From the NCBI GenBank assembly GCA_963778185.1, contig CAVZTF010000003.1, positions 1,736,001 to 1,800,000 on the forward strand: a stretch of DNA of 64,000 bases, given 5' to 3'. The position numbers and the translations under genes were made by a program. Shown one piece after another: positions 33,901-42,317 of the stretch. The DNA is from RPQJ01 sp963778185 (GTDB lineage: Bacteria; Pseudomonadota; Gammaproteobacteria; Steroidobacterales; Steroidobacteraceae). The stretch's first letter is position 1, and every line of letters begins with the position of its first letter. Under the pieces are notes generated by a model. That model did not search any database, was not told where the DNA came from, and saw only the letters and a program-made list of their open reading frames with translations.

Positions 33901-36237
33901 ATGCTCGAGAGCGGGCGGGTTTTCCTTGCGCGGTACACGCTGTTGAGACGGCTCGGCGACGGCCGCGCGAGCGAGGTCTGGCTGGTGCGCGATCGTGAAG
34001 CCGCGTGCGATTGCGCGCTGCAGCTGCTGCGCCCGCAGGTCGCGGCCGACCCCGTGGAGCGCGAGCAATTCCTGCGCGCGGCGCGCCTCCAGCAGCCGCC
34101 GCTGCACCCGAACATCCTGCGCTGTCTCTCGGTGCACGAGGCGGCGCCCGTGCACGCGGTCTTCGAATTCATGGCGGGGGGCGACCTCTCCCGCTGGCGC
34201 GGACGCGATTGGCGGCAGCTCCTGCCGCTGCTCGCTCAAGTCGCGGAAGGCGCTGCGGCGCTGCACGCGCGCGGCCTCGTGCATCGCGACCTCAAGGCGA
34301 CCAATGTACTGGTCGACGAGGATGGTCGGCCGCGCATCGCCGACCTCGGCCTTGCCGCGCCCATCGCGGATCGCGCAGCGCAACGATGCGGTTCGCCGTT
34401 CTCGTCGAGCCCGCAACAAATCGACGGCGAGGCGCCGGCGATCACCGACGACGTCTACGCGTTCGGGGTGCTCGCCTACGAGGTGCTGACGGGCTATCCG
34501 CCGTTCTACCCGGATCCTGCGCCCGGGCGCGTCCGCACGGAGCCTCCGGCGCCGATGAATGCGCGCGTTGCATTGCCGGGGGACCTCGAGCGACTCGTGC
34601 AGCAGTGCCTGGCGAAACGGCCGCAGGACAGGCCACAGGACCTCCTCACGGTGGCCGCGCAACTGCGGGCGATCACGGCCACGGCGGCGGACGGGCGCTC
34701 GACGCGCGATGAGACCGGGCGCGTCGTCCTGCGCGCGCCGCAGCCGGGCCCCGCTGCGATCGAGCCGCAGTGGCAGAGGCCGGCACCGCCCGGGCCCAGT
34801 CCCGCGGAGCTGCGATCGCAGGGATTCCGGCGCGGGGTGGTGGCGGGCGCGTTCGTGTTCCTGCTCGTTGCGGCTGCCTTCGTGTTCTTTGCGCTGCCGC
34901 GCTGGGTGGAACGCCGCGACGAGGCTCGGGCGCCCGTGGTCCCTGCCGCGGCTGCGCCAGCGAGTGAAACCACGCCCGCCGCGGCGACCGAGCGCGACCT
35001 GCAGCGACTGGCGGAGGCGAAACAGGAGTTCGAGGCAGCACGGCCGCCGGTGGCTGGTCGCCTGGCGGGGCTCGAATCGCGCGGTGCCCCGGCATGGGCC
35101 GGCGAAACCTTCAAGCGTGCCCGGCAGGCCCTGGACGATGCCGACGCTGCGTTTGCTGCCCGTGATTACGCTGCGGCACTTGCGCGATTGCGCAACGGCG
35201 GCCAGGACCTCGAGGCGGTCGAGAAACTCGCGGTGACCACGTTGCGCGAGGCGCTTGCGGCCGGAGCTGCAGCCATCGATGCGGGCCAGGCCGCCGAGGC
35301 ACGACGCCAGTTCACGCTCGCGACGCAGGTCGACCCGACGAACGAGGCGGCGAAGCGCGGGATGCGCCGCGCCGGAACGCTCGACGACGTGCGCGCGTTG
35401 CTGGCAAGGGCTGCGGATGCGGAGCGGGCCGGACGGTCCGCCGAGGCTGCGGCCGCCTACCGGGGGGCGCTGCAGCTCGATCCCGACACCGGAGCCGCTC
35501 GCGAGGCGCTCGCACGCCTGCAGTCGCAGGCGGCTGGCGACGCGTTCGCAGCGGCGGTCTCGCAGGGGCTGGCAGCGCTCGGTCGCAACGATTCCGGGGC
35601 GGCCCGCACGGCATTCGAGCGCGCGGGACGTATCCGACCCGGGGCCCCTGAAGTGCAGGATGGACTGGCACGCATCGAGCGCGCGATCGGTGACCGCACC
35701 ATCAGCGACCACCTCGCCGCCGCGCAGCAGGCCGAGCAGTCGGAGCGCTGGAGCACGGCGGTGGCCGAGTACCGCAAGGCGCTCGAGGTCGATCGCAACC
35801 TGCTGGTTGCGCAGCAGGGCGTGGAGCGTGCCGAGCCCCGCGCCATGCTCGACGCGGAACTGGCCGCGTACCTCGAGCGGCCCGAGCGGCTGTTCTCGAC
35901 CGACGTTCGCGGTGCCGCTCGCGTCGCCGTTGCGCGGGCACGCGCCCTGGCCGCGCCGGGACCCGTCCTTACCCGGCAAGTCGCCGCACTGAGCGACCTG
36001 GTGGCCGCGGCGGAGACCCCGGTGCACGTCGCGCTCGCCTCGGACAACCTCACGGAGGTGACCATCTACCGCGTCGGCAAGCTTGGGCTCTTCGAGCGCC
36101 GGGACATGGAACTGCTGCCGGGCCGTTACACGGTCGTAGGCACGCGCGCCGGATTCCGAGACGTGCGACGCGAGATCAACGTGCTGCCGGGCCGCGAAGC
36201 GCCGGTGCTGGTAATCCGTTGCGAGGAGCAGATTTGA
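33901..36237 (+). CDS. Membrane-anchored Ser/Thr kinase-like protein with degenerate VAIK lysine, periplasmic repeats
   Basis: A 778-residue protein. A Hanks-type kinase domain spans about 8-265: Gly-loop LGDGRASEVWL, catalytic loop HRDLKATN (129-136), metal motif DLG (148-150), and DVYAFGVLAYEVLTG. The VAIK lysine is Gln41 (CALQLL) and the helix-C glutamate is Ala60 (FLRAAR), so the ATP-positioning salt bridge is missing. One membrane helix lies near 312-332. A long periplasmic part follows with TPR-like helical repeats (for example AAAYRGALQLDPDTGAAREA, VAEYRKALEVDRN) and a C-terminal PEGA-like strand region (MELLPGRYTVVGTRAGFRDV). It probably senses envelope signals; kinase activity is uncertain. 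The next gene starts in its stop (TTGA). Confidence 0.82.
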   Translation: MLESGRVFLARYTLLRRLGDGRASEVWLVRDREAACDCALQLLRPQVAADPVEREQFLRAARLQQPPLHPNILRCLSVHEAAPVHAVFEFMAGGDLSRWRGRDWRQLLPLLAQVAEGAAALHARGLVHRDLKATNVLVDEDGRPRIADLGLAAPIADRAAQRCGSPFSSSPQQIDGEAPAITDDVYAFGVLAYEVLTGYPPFYPDPAPGRVRTEPPAPMNARVALPGDLERLVQQCLAKRPQDRPQDLLTVAAQLRAITATAADGRSTRDETGRVVLRAPQPGPAAIEPQWQRPAPPGPSPAELRSQGFRRGVVAGAFVFLLVAAAFVFFALPRWVERRDEARAPVVPAAAAPASETTPAAATERDLQRLAEAKQEFEAARPPVAGRLAGLESRGAPAWAGETFKRARQALDDADAAFAARDYAAALARLRNGGQDLEAVEKLAVTTLREALAAGAAAIDAGQAAEARRQFTLATQVDPTNEAAKRGMRRAGTLDDVRALLARAADAERAGRSAEAAAAYRGALQLDPDTGAAREALARLQSQAAGDAFAAAVSQGLAALGRNDSGAARTAFERAGRIRPGAPEVQDGLARIERAIGDRTISDHLAAAQQAEQSERWSTAVAEYRKALEVDRNLLVAQQGVERAEPRAMLDAELAAYLERPERLFSTDVRGAARVAVARARALAAPGPVLTRQVAALSDLVAAAETPVHVALASDNLTEVTIYRVGKLGLFERRDMELLPGRYTVVGTRAGFRDVRREINVLPGREAPVLVIRCEEQI

Positions 36238-38714
36238 GCGCCGAACTCACGTTGCGCGAACCGCTCGGCGAGCGCGTACTGGCGGCGGGTGACTTTCCCC
36301 TGTCCATCGGCGGCGCCGGATCGGACGTGGTCGTTCCCGCGCCTGCGCCCGGGCCCCTGGCGTGGGTCGGCCTGCAGGACGGCCAGTTGTTCGTGCAGCC
36401 GGCGGACGAAGCAGCGAGCGTGCTGCACAACGGGGCGCGCATCGCGGGCTCCACGTGGCTGCGCGGGGGCGACGTACTCGACGTCGGTGGTGGCCGGCTG
36501 AAACTTCGCCTGGCGGACGGGCGCCCGCTGCTCGAGGTCGTTGCAGGCGGAGCGGACAACGTCACGGCGCCACCGGTCGTCGATGCCGCTGCGAGCATTG
36601 CGGGCGGCGGAGCGCAGGAAGACGAACGCATCGAGGCCGTGGCCTTCCGGCGCGACGCGGCCGTGGCCACGGCGGGGCCGCGCGCCTTCCCATGGCGCCG
36701 GGCCGTCGTCTTCGCGGCGCTGGCGCTGCTCGCCGGAATCGCCGCCCTGATCTTCTCCGCGACGCCGGTACAGGTCGAAATCGCGCCTCGGCCCGACAGC
36801 GTCCATTTCCAGGGCGCCTGGCCGGGGTTCAAGCTCGGGACCGGTCACTTGTTGCGGCCAGGGCAGTACACGCTCGTCGCCCGGCGCGAAGGCTACGAGG
36901 AACTGCGAGTGCCGGTCACGATCGGCAGGGAGCGCGGCCAGCGGCTGCAGCATCGCCTCGCCGCGCTGCCCGGCCGTCTCCGCATCGAACTGCCGGTCCC
37001 TGGCGAGGTCCGGATCGACGCCAAGGCTGCCGGCAAGGCGCCTGGCGAGTTCACGCTGCCCGCGGGCAAGCACGCGTTGCTCATCGACACCGAGCGCCAC
37101 CTCGATTTCTCCGCCGAGGTGCAGATCGAAGGGCTGGGCAAGCTGCAAACGCTCACCCCGCAGCTGACGCCGGGGTGGTCGACCGTGTCGGTGGCGACGG
37201 AGCCGGCCGGCGCGGAACTGCGCGCCGCAGATGCGCTGCTCGGCACGACGCCGCTCGAGTTCGAGCTGATGGCCGGTTCACACCGCCTCGAGCTGCGCCT
37301 CGATGGCTTCAAGCCGTGGATCAGCGACGTGCAGGTCAAGGCCAACGAGCCGCTCGTCATCGGCCCGGTTCGACTCGGGCTGCCCGATGGACGGCTCGAC
37401 GTGCGCAGTTCCCCGGCGGGCGCAAGCGTCACGATCGGCGGCGCCTACCGCGGCCGCACGCCGCTGGCGGTCGACGTCCGGCCCGAGATCGAGCAGCGGA
37501 TCGTCGTCTCGCGCGAGGGCTACGAGCCGGCATCCCGCGACCTCGCCGTGGCGGCCGGCGCGCGTGCTGCGGTCGAAGTGGAACTCGCCCCGATTCTCGG
37601 CGACGTCATTGTCCGGGCGAATCCCCCGGACGCGCAGCTGCTCGTGGACGGCGCGGACCGCGGCGTGGCGAACCAGACACTGCGCCTGCCTTCGACACGA
37701 CACGCAATCGAGATCCGCAAGGCCGGGTACGCGCCGTATCGAACGACCGTGACGCCTCGCCCGGGGTTGCCGCAGAACCTCGAGGTCACGCTGCTCGAAG
37801 GGGTGGCAACCACCGCAGCCGCAGCGACCGCTGCAGTGTCGCCGGCGCCGGGCGCAGTGGAGGCGCCCGCTCCGACGGCGGCCGTGACCGGGCTCGCGCC
37901 GACCCTGCGCACCAAGACCGGTTCTGAATTGAAGCTGGTGCCGGCCGGGAGCTACACGATGGGCAGCGCGAGGCGCGAGGCTGGGCGCCGCGCCAATGAA
38001 TCCCAGCGCGCGGTCGAGTTGAGGCGCCGTTTCTACCTGGCGACGCGGGAGGTGACGAACGCCGAGTTCCGGCAGTTCCGTCCCGCGCACCGCTCGGGCT
38101 TCATACTGCAGTCCACGCTCGAGCTCGACCGTCAGCCCGTGGTGAACGTCAGCTGGCAGGATGCGGCGGCCTACTGCAACTGGCTGAGCGCGGAGGAGGG
38201 ACTCACTCCCGCCTACGCGCAGAAAGGCGGCAAGCTCGCGCCGGTCGAGCCGATCACGAACGGCTACCGCCTGCCGACCGAGGCCGAGTGGGAATGGGTG
38301 GCCCGCGGCGCGAGCGGGGCGCTGCGCAAGTACCCCTGGGGCGACGTGCTTCCCGTGCCAGCCGGCGCCGGCAACTTCGCGGACCGCACGGCCCAGCCGC
38401 TGGTGCAATCGTTCCTCGCGGATTACGACGACGGCCACGCCGCCACCGCGCCCGTGGCCAGCTTCGCGCCAACGGCTGGCTTCTACGATTTCGGCGGCAA
38501 CGTCGCCGAGTGGACGAATGATCTCTACACTGTCCAGCCGCCGAGCAGTGCGGTAGCGGTGGATCCGGCCGCCACGGGCGAGGGCGCCTTGCGGGTCATC
38601 CGCGGTTCGAGCTGGAAGCACTCGGCGGTCACGGAGTTGAGGCTCGCCTACCGCGAATACGGGGATGGAAAGCGCAATGACCTCGGCTTCCGCATCGCGC
38701 GTTACGCGCAGTAG
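36234..38714 (+). CDS. FHA-like / PEGA / SUMF1 (formylglycine-enzyme-like) fusion protein
   Basis: An 826-residue membrane protein. Residues 1-105 form an FHA-like domain (FPLSIGGAGSDVVVP, HNGARIAGSTWLRGGDVLDV), presumably cytoplasmic. One membrane helix lies at about 156-177. Three PEGA modules follow (about 310-520: VATEPAGAELRAADALLGTT, VRSSPAGASVTIGGAYRGRT, VRANPPDAQLLVDGADRG). A C-terminal SUMF1/FGE domain occupies 565-826 (LVPAGSYTMGS, REVTNAEFRQF, VNVSWQDAAAYCNWLS, GYRLPTEAEWEWVARG, FGGNVAEWTNDLY, RVIRGSSW). The paired C-terminal Cys of true formylglycine enzymes are absent, so it is likely a binding module. TTG 36234 is the start: it overlaps the kinase stop and has AGGAG five bases upstream. 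Confidence 0.82.
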   Translation: MSAELTLREPLGERVLAAGDFPLSIGGAGSDVVVPAPAPGPLAWVGLQDGQLFVQPADEAASVLHNGARIAGSTWLRGGDVLDVGGGRLKLRLADGRPLLEVVAGGADNVTAPPVVDAAASIAGGGAQEDERIEAVAFRRDAAVATAGPRAFPWRRAVVFAALALLAGIAALIFSATPVQVEIAPRPDSVHFQGAWPGFKLGTGHLLRPGQYTLVARREGYEELRVPVTIGRERGQRLQHRLAALPGRLRIELPVPGEVRIDAKAAGKAPGEFTLPAGKHALLIDTERHLDFSAEVQIEGLGKLQTLTPQLTPGWSTVSVATEPAGAELRAADALLGTTPLEFELMAGSHRLELRLDGFKPWISDVQVKANEPLVIGPVRLGLPDGRLDVRSSPAGASVTIGGAYRGRTPLAVDVRPEIEQRIVVSREGYEPASRDLAVAAGARAAVEVELAPILGDVIVRANPPDAQLLVDGADRGVANQTLRLPSTRHAIEIRKAGYAPYRTTVTPRPGLPQNLEVTLLEGVATTAAAATAAVSPAPGAVEAPAPTAAVTGLAPTLRTKTGSELKLVPAGSYTMGSARREAGRRANESQRAVELRRRFYLATREVTNAEFRQFRPAHRSGFILQSTLELDRQPVVNVSWQDAAAYCNWLSAEEGLTPAYAQKGGKLAPVEPITNGYRLPTEAEWEWVARGASGALRKYPWGDVLPVPAGAGNFADRTAQPLVQSFLADYDDGHAATAPVASFAPTAGFYDFGGNVAEWTNDLYTVQPPSSAVAVDPAATGEGALRVIRGSSWKHSAVTELRLAYREYGDGKRNDLGFRIARYAQ

Positions 38715-39030
38715 CCGCCGCCGGCGGCTGGTGCTGCTCCTGTTCGGCGGCTCTCTCGCCGCGGTGACGGTGCTGCGCGCACAGGAACCGCCGGCCTCCG
38801 TGGCCACGGAGAAGACCACGGAGGGCACACGGAGCGCGGAGGGGGCAGAGGCGAAGCGGGCCGAGCCGCTGTCGGAGAAGGACGGCACGCAAGCGCCCCC
38901 GGCCGATGCGCCTGCGCCCACCGCCGAGCCGGACCGCAAGCCCGGCGTTGTCGGTCCGACGCCGGGCCGCTTCGAGCCCACCGAGAAGGTGCGCGCCGAT
39001 TTCGACGTTTCGTTTCCCGTAGACATCTGA
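38677..39030 (+). CDS. Small secreted or anchored Pro/Glu-rich protein
   Basis: A 117-residue protein that begins 38 bp inside the end of the previous gene. A basic start (RSSRRRRLV) leads into one hydrophobic segment (LLLFGGSLAAVTVLRAQ), a signal peptide or anchor. A low-complexity Ala/Glu/Pro/Lys-rich chain follows and ends RADFDVSFPVDI. No family is recognised. The tail resembles a short docking motif. GGAAAG precedes the ATG at 38677; an ATG at 38665 is an alternative. Confidence 0.55.
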   Translation: MTSASASRVTRSSRRRRLVLLLFGGSLAAVTVLRAQEPPASVATEKTTEGTRSAEGAEAKRAEPLSEKDGTQAPPADAPAPTAEPDRKPGVVGPTPGRFEPTEKVRADFDVSFPVDI

Positions 39031-39049
39031 GCACGGAGGCCGCTGCCTA

Positions 39050-39856
39050 ATGGCCCGATTCAAGTCCCGCGCGCCGAGCGAACTGCTCTACAGCCTGTTC
39101 GCCCTGATCATCATCACCATCGCAGTGCACGCGGTGTACGTCACGCTGGTCCGCCCGAAGGCGGCCACGATCCTGGCCGAGCAGCGCGCCGCGATGAAGA
39201 AGGATCCCGACTTCATCGCCGAGCGATCGATGTACGTGGTGCTGAAGGACTGGGAGCAGGAATCCGAGATCATTCTGGCGCTCTGGGCCTTCGCGCTCAT
39301 CGGCTACAAGTCCATTCATTCCCGCCGTGAGCGCGGCCTGCTGGAGCGGGACCTGCTGCAGGTGCCCGAGGGGGTGAGGGTTCTCCCCGAGGACACACGT
39401 GAGTACGCGCGTCAGATCGAGTCATTGCCGCCCGCGGATGCCGAGTGCCTGCTGCCGCGAGCGCTGCTCGCGGCCCTGCATCGATTCGGCGCCACGCATC
39501 ACGTACAGGATGTCTCGGATGCCTCGCGTGCGGTTTGCGCGGCGGAGGCCGACCGGCTCGACTCGGAGCTGTCCATGCTTCGCTACATCGCGTGGGCGAT
39601 TCCGGCCATCGGCTTCATCGGAACCGTGCGCGGCATCGGCGACGCGCTCGGGCAGGCTCACCGGGCCGTCACCGGTGATGTTTCCGGCGTCACGGAGGGC
39701 CTTGGCACCGCCTTCAATTCGACGCTCGTCGCGCTGCTGCTGAGCATCGTCCTGATGTTCCTGCTGCACCAGCTGCAGCTGGCGCAGGAGCGGCTCGTGC
39801 TCGACAGCGAGACCTACCTGGACCGCAACCTGATCCGCCACATGCAGGTGCGCTGA
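39050..39856 (+). CDS. MotA/TolQ/ExbB proton-channel family protein
   Basis: A 268-residue inner-membrane protein with four predicted helices (about 11-33, 73-90, 176-197, 224-244), separated by a large cytoplasmic domain as in MotA/TolQ/ExbB. The channel signature is clear: YIAWAIPAIGFIGTVRGIGD in helix 3, then GVTEGLGTAFNSTLVALLLS leading into helix 4, with small and Thr residues lining the pore. Homologues form pentamers around two ExbD/TolR/MotB helices and use ion flow to drive motion. The likely partners here are the two VWA proteins downstream. GGAGG lies 10 bases before the ATG. Confidence 0.85.
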   Translation: MARFKSRAPSELLYSLFALIIITIAVHAVYVTLVRPKAATILAEQRAAMKKDPDFIAERSMYVVLKDWEQESEIILALWAFALIGYKSIHSRRERGLLERDLLQVPEGVRVLPEDTREYARQIESLPPADAECLLPRALLAALHRFGATHHVQDVSDASRAVCAAEADRLDSELSMLRYIAWAIPAIGFIGTVRGIGDALGQAHRAVTGDVSGVTEGLGTAFNSTLVALLLSIVLMFLLHQLQLAQERLVLDSETYLDRNLIRHMQVR

Positions 39857-39862
39857 GCGAAG

Positions 39863-41239
39863 ATGACGCTCGCCCTCGAAATCAACGACGCCGGCCTCGT
39901 CCTCGCGGGCGACGGCGAGTTGCTGGCCGAGGAGCCCGGCTACGCGATGCTCGATGGCCGCGAGCCCGAGACGGGCACTGCGGCCGCCCGGCGCGCGCGC
40001 CTGAAGCCCCTCTTCGCCGAGACACGTCACTGGCAGGACCTCGGCACGGCGGCGCTTGCGCGACCGATGCCTGCCGCTGCGACCCATGCCGAGGTGGCCT
40101 ACGCCCAGCTTGCCGGTCTGGTGCGACCGCACCTGCCGCGCGGCGCCGAGGCGCTGCTCGCCGTGCCGGCCTGGTACACGCGTGAACAGCTTGCACTGCT
40201 GCTCGGGATCGCGAAGGAGGCCGGACTCGAGCCGGTGGGCCTCGTCGATGCGGCGCTCGCGGCGGCTTCGCTCGAGCCCGCGCCGGACAGCGTCCTGCAG
40301 CTCGAGCTGGGGCTGCACCGCGCCGTGCTGAGCGTGCTCGACCGCAGCGGCGACCTGCGGCGCACCCGCTTCGACCTGTTGCCCCAGCATGGCTGGCTCG
40401 CGCTGCAGCAGGCCTGGCTCGACCTCATCGCCGCGACCTTCGTGCGCAAGACGCGTTTCGACCCGCTGCACGAGGCAGCTACGGAGCAGCGCCTGTGCGA
40501 CGGCCTGCCGGCCTGGCTCGATTCCCTGCGCAACGCGCCCACGGTCACGATCGAGATCGAAGCGGCGGGCGGACCACGCTCCATCGAACTGGCGGCGGCC
40601 GATTTCGCCGCCGCGGCGGGCCGCGTCTACGACGAACTGGCGCGCGTGCTGCAGCGCGCGCGTCCGGCGGGGGGGCCGCTGCACGTCCGGCTCTCGCACC
40701 GTCTCGCTGCGCTGCCCGGGCTCGAGCTCCGGCTCGCCGCAATCCGCGACTGCGAGGTCGTGCGCCTGCCGCGTGGCGCGGCGGCGCTCGGCGCGCTCGC
40801 CTACGAATCCGTTCTGCGGGGCGGACGCGGCGCAGGCATCGCGCTGGTGCAGCACCTGCCGGTGCCGGCGCGCGCCGGCACGCGGCGCGCGCCCGCGTGG
40901 GCGCCAGCAGTCCCCTTCGACTCGCGTCCCACCCACCTCGTCCACGGGAGCCGCGCCTACGTGATCGACACGCGGCTTCTCACGCTCGGTTCGGCAGTCG
41001 ATGCCGGACGGCGCGCCGTGCCGATCGCCCCGGGCCCCGGTATCTCGCGCGCGCACTGTACGCTCGTCCGCGAGGACGGTGTGGTATGGCTCGAGGATCA
41101 CAGCACCTACGGCACGCTGGTGAACGGCGAGCGCATCAGCGGCCGCATCGAGTTGCGCGCGGGCGACCGGCTGCGGCTCGGCAGCCCCGGCGTGGAGTGC
41201 GAGCTGGTGCGAGCGGTGGACGACGATGGCGCGGCGTAA
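39863..41239 (+). CDS. Actin-like ATPase-fold (Hsp70-like) protein with C-terminal FHA domain
   Basis: A 458-residue, apparently cytoplasmic protein. The N-terminal 320 residues resemble an Hsp70/actin-fold: a phosphate-1-like opening ALEINDAGLVLAGDGE, LEPVGLVDAALAAASLEP, and a second phosphate-like strand VLQLELGLHRAVLSVLDRSG. The usual Asp-x-Gly signatures are altered, so ATPase activity is unsure. The C-terminal FHA domain (about 365-452) is canonical: GPGISRAHCTLVRED, then EDHSTYGTLVNGERI, which would read phosphothreonine. It overlaps the next gene by 14 bp. It probably links kinase signalling to the channel and VWA proteins. Confidence 0.75.
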   Translation: MTLALEINDAGLVLAGDGELLAEEPGYAMLDGREPETGTAAARRARLKPLFAETRHWQDLGTAALARPMPAAATHAEVAYAQLAGLVRPHLPRGAEALLAVPAWYTREQLALLLGIAKEAGLEPVGLVDAALAAASLEPAPDSVLQLELGLHRAVLSVLDRSGDLRRTRFDLLPQHGWLALQQAWLDLIAATFVRKTRFDPLHEAATEQRLCDGLPAWLDSLRNAPTVTIEIEAAGGPRSIELAAADFAAAAGRVYDELARVLQRARPAGGPLHVRLSHRLAALPGLELRLAAIRDCEVVRLPRGAAALGALAYESVLRGGRGAGIALVQHLPVPARAGTRRAPAWAPAVPFDSRPTHLVHGSRAYVIDTRLLTLGSAVDAGRRAVPIAPGPGISRAHCTLVREDGVVWLEDHSTYGTLVNGERISGRIELRAGDRLRLGSPGVECELVRAVDDDGAA

Positions 41240-42317
41240 GACCGAGGTCTTCAGCCTCTCGTTCCTCGACGTGATCGCCTGCGGATTCGGCGCGGTCGTG
41301 CTCTTCTACACGATCCTCAGTGCACAGGCCGGGGTACAACGCCAGCAGCGTAACGACGACCTGCAGTCCGAGGTGAACAAGCTCGAGGAGGAGGTGCTCG
41401 AGGGCTACAAGAACCTCGTCGTGCTGAAGAACTCGCTCGAGAGCACCGACGAGGCGGTGCCGGCCGAGGGGCTTTCGAACCGCGTCATCGAGGAGACCGA
41501 GCGGCTCAGGCAGCAGCTGGCGGAGGCCGAGAAGGACACCCTTTCGAAGCGGGAGACCATCGAGCGCCTGAAGCAGGACCTGAAATCGCTCGACGAGGGC
41601 ACGCGACGCCTGAGCGCAGGGACGCCGAGCCCCGGACAGCCCGGCACGCGGATCAAGGGCTTCGTGGGGAGCGGCGACCGGCAGTACCTGACCGGTCTCA
41701 AGGTCGGCGGCGGGCACGTCCTGATCCTCGTCGACGCCTCGGCCAGCATGATGGACGAGTCGGTCGTGAACGTGATCCGGCTGCGCAACATGCCCGAGGT
41801 GCGGCGCCTGGCCGCGGAGAAGTGGCGCCGTACCGTGGGCACCGTCGACTGGCTCACCACGCAGCTGCCGGCCAGGTCGAAGTTCCAGGTCTACGCGTTC
41901 AATACGAAGGCGCAGCCGCTGGTGCCGGGCAGTGCAGGCAAGTGGCTGGGCGCGGACGACGCGAATGCGCTGAACGACGCGTTGCGCGAGATGCGCAGGA
42001 TCGTCCCGCAGGACGGCACGAGTCTCGAGAACGCCCTGGCAACCGTCGCGACACTCTCTCCCCGGCCCGACAACATCATCCTCGTGACCGACGGGTTGCC
42101 GACGCAGGGCGCCTCGCCACCTGCGGTCCGCAGGACGATCGACGGCGAGGGGCGCCTCCGGCTGTTCGAGCGTGCCATTGGCCGTCTGCCTTCCGGCATA
42201 CCGGTCAACGTGATCCTGTTGCCGATGGAGGGCGATCCGCTGGCGCCGAGCGCCTACTGGACGCTCGCCCGCCGCACCAACGGCTCGTTCCTGAGCCCGG
42301 CGAGGGACTGGCCGTGA
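41226..42317 (+). CDS. VWA protein with ExbD/MotB-like acidic membrane helix (copy 1)
   Basis: A 363-residue protein. The N-terminal segment EVFSLSFLDVIACGFGAVVL places an Asp (Asp15) at the start of the only membrane helix, as in ExbD/TolR/MotB. A coiled coil (about 38-130, rich in Glu/Lys/Leu) follows, then a von Willebrand A domain (about 160-350) with an intact metal site: DASASM, Thr in QDGTSLENAL, Asp in ILVTDGLP. The inferred topology is N-in with the VWA in the periplasm. It would be the moving or peptidoglycan-facing subunit paired with the MotA/ExbB homologue. Its stop overlaps the start of copy 2 (GTGA). Confidence 0.82.
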   Translation: MARRKTEVFSLSFLDVIACGFGAVVLFYTILSAQAGVQRQQRNDDLQSEVNKLEEEVLEGYKNLVVLKNSLESTDEAVPAEGLSNRVIEETERLRQQLAEAEKDTLSKRETIERLKQDLKSLDEGTRRLSAGTPSPGQPGTRIKGFVGSGDRQYLTGLKVGGGHVLILVDASASMMDESVVNVIRLRNMPEVRRLAAEKWRRTVGTVDWLTTQLPARSKFQVYAFNTKAQPLVPGSAGKWLGADDANALNDALREMRRIVPQDGTSLENALATVATLSPRPDNIILVTDGLPTQGASPPAVRRTIDGEGRLRLFERAIGRLPSGIPVNVILLPMEGDPLAPSAYWTLARRTNGSFLSPARDWP

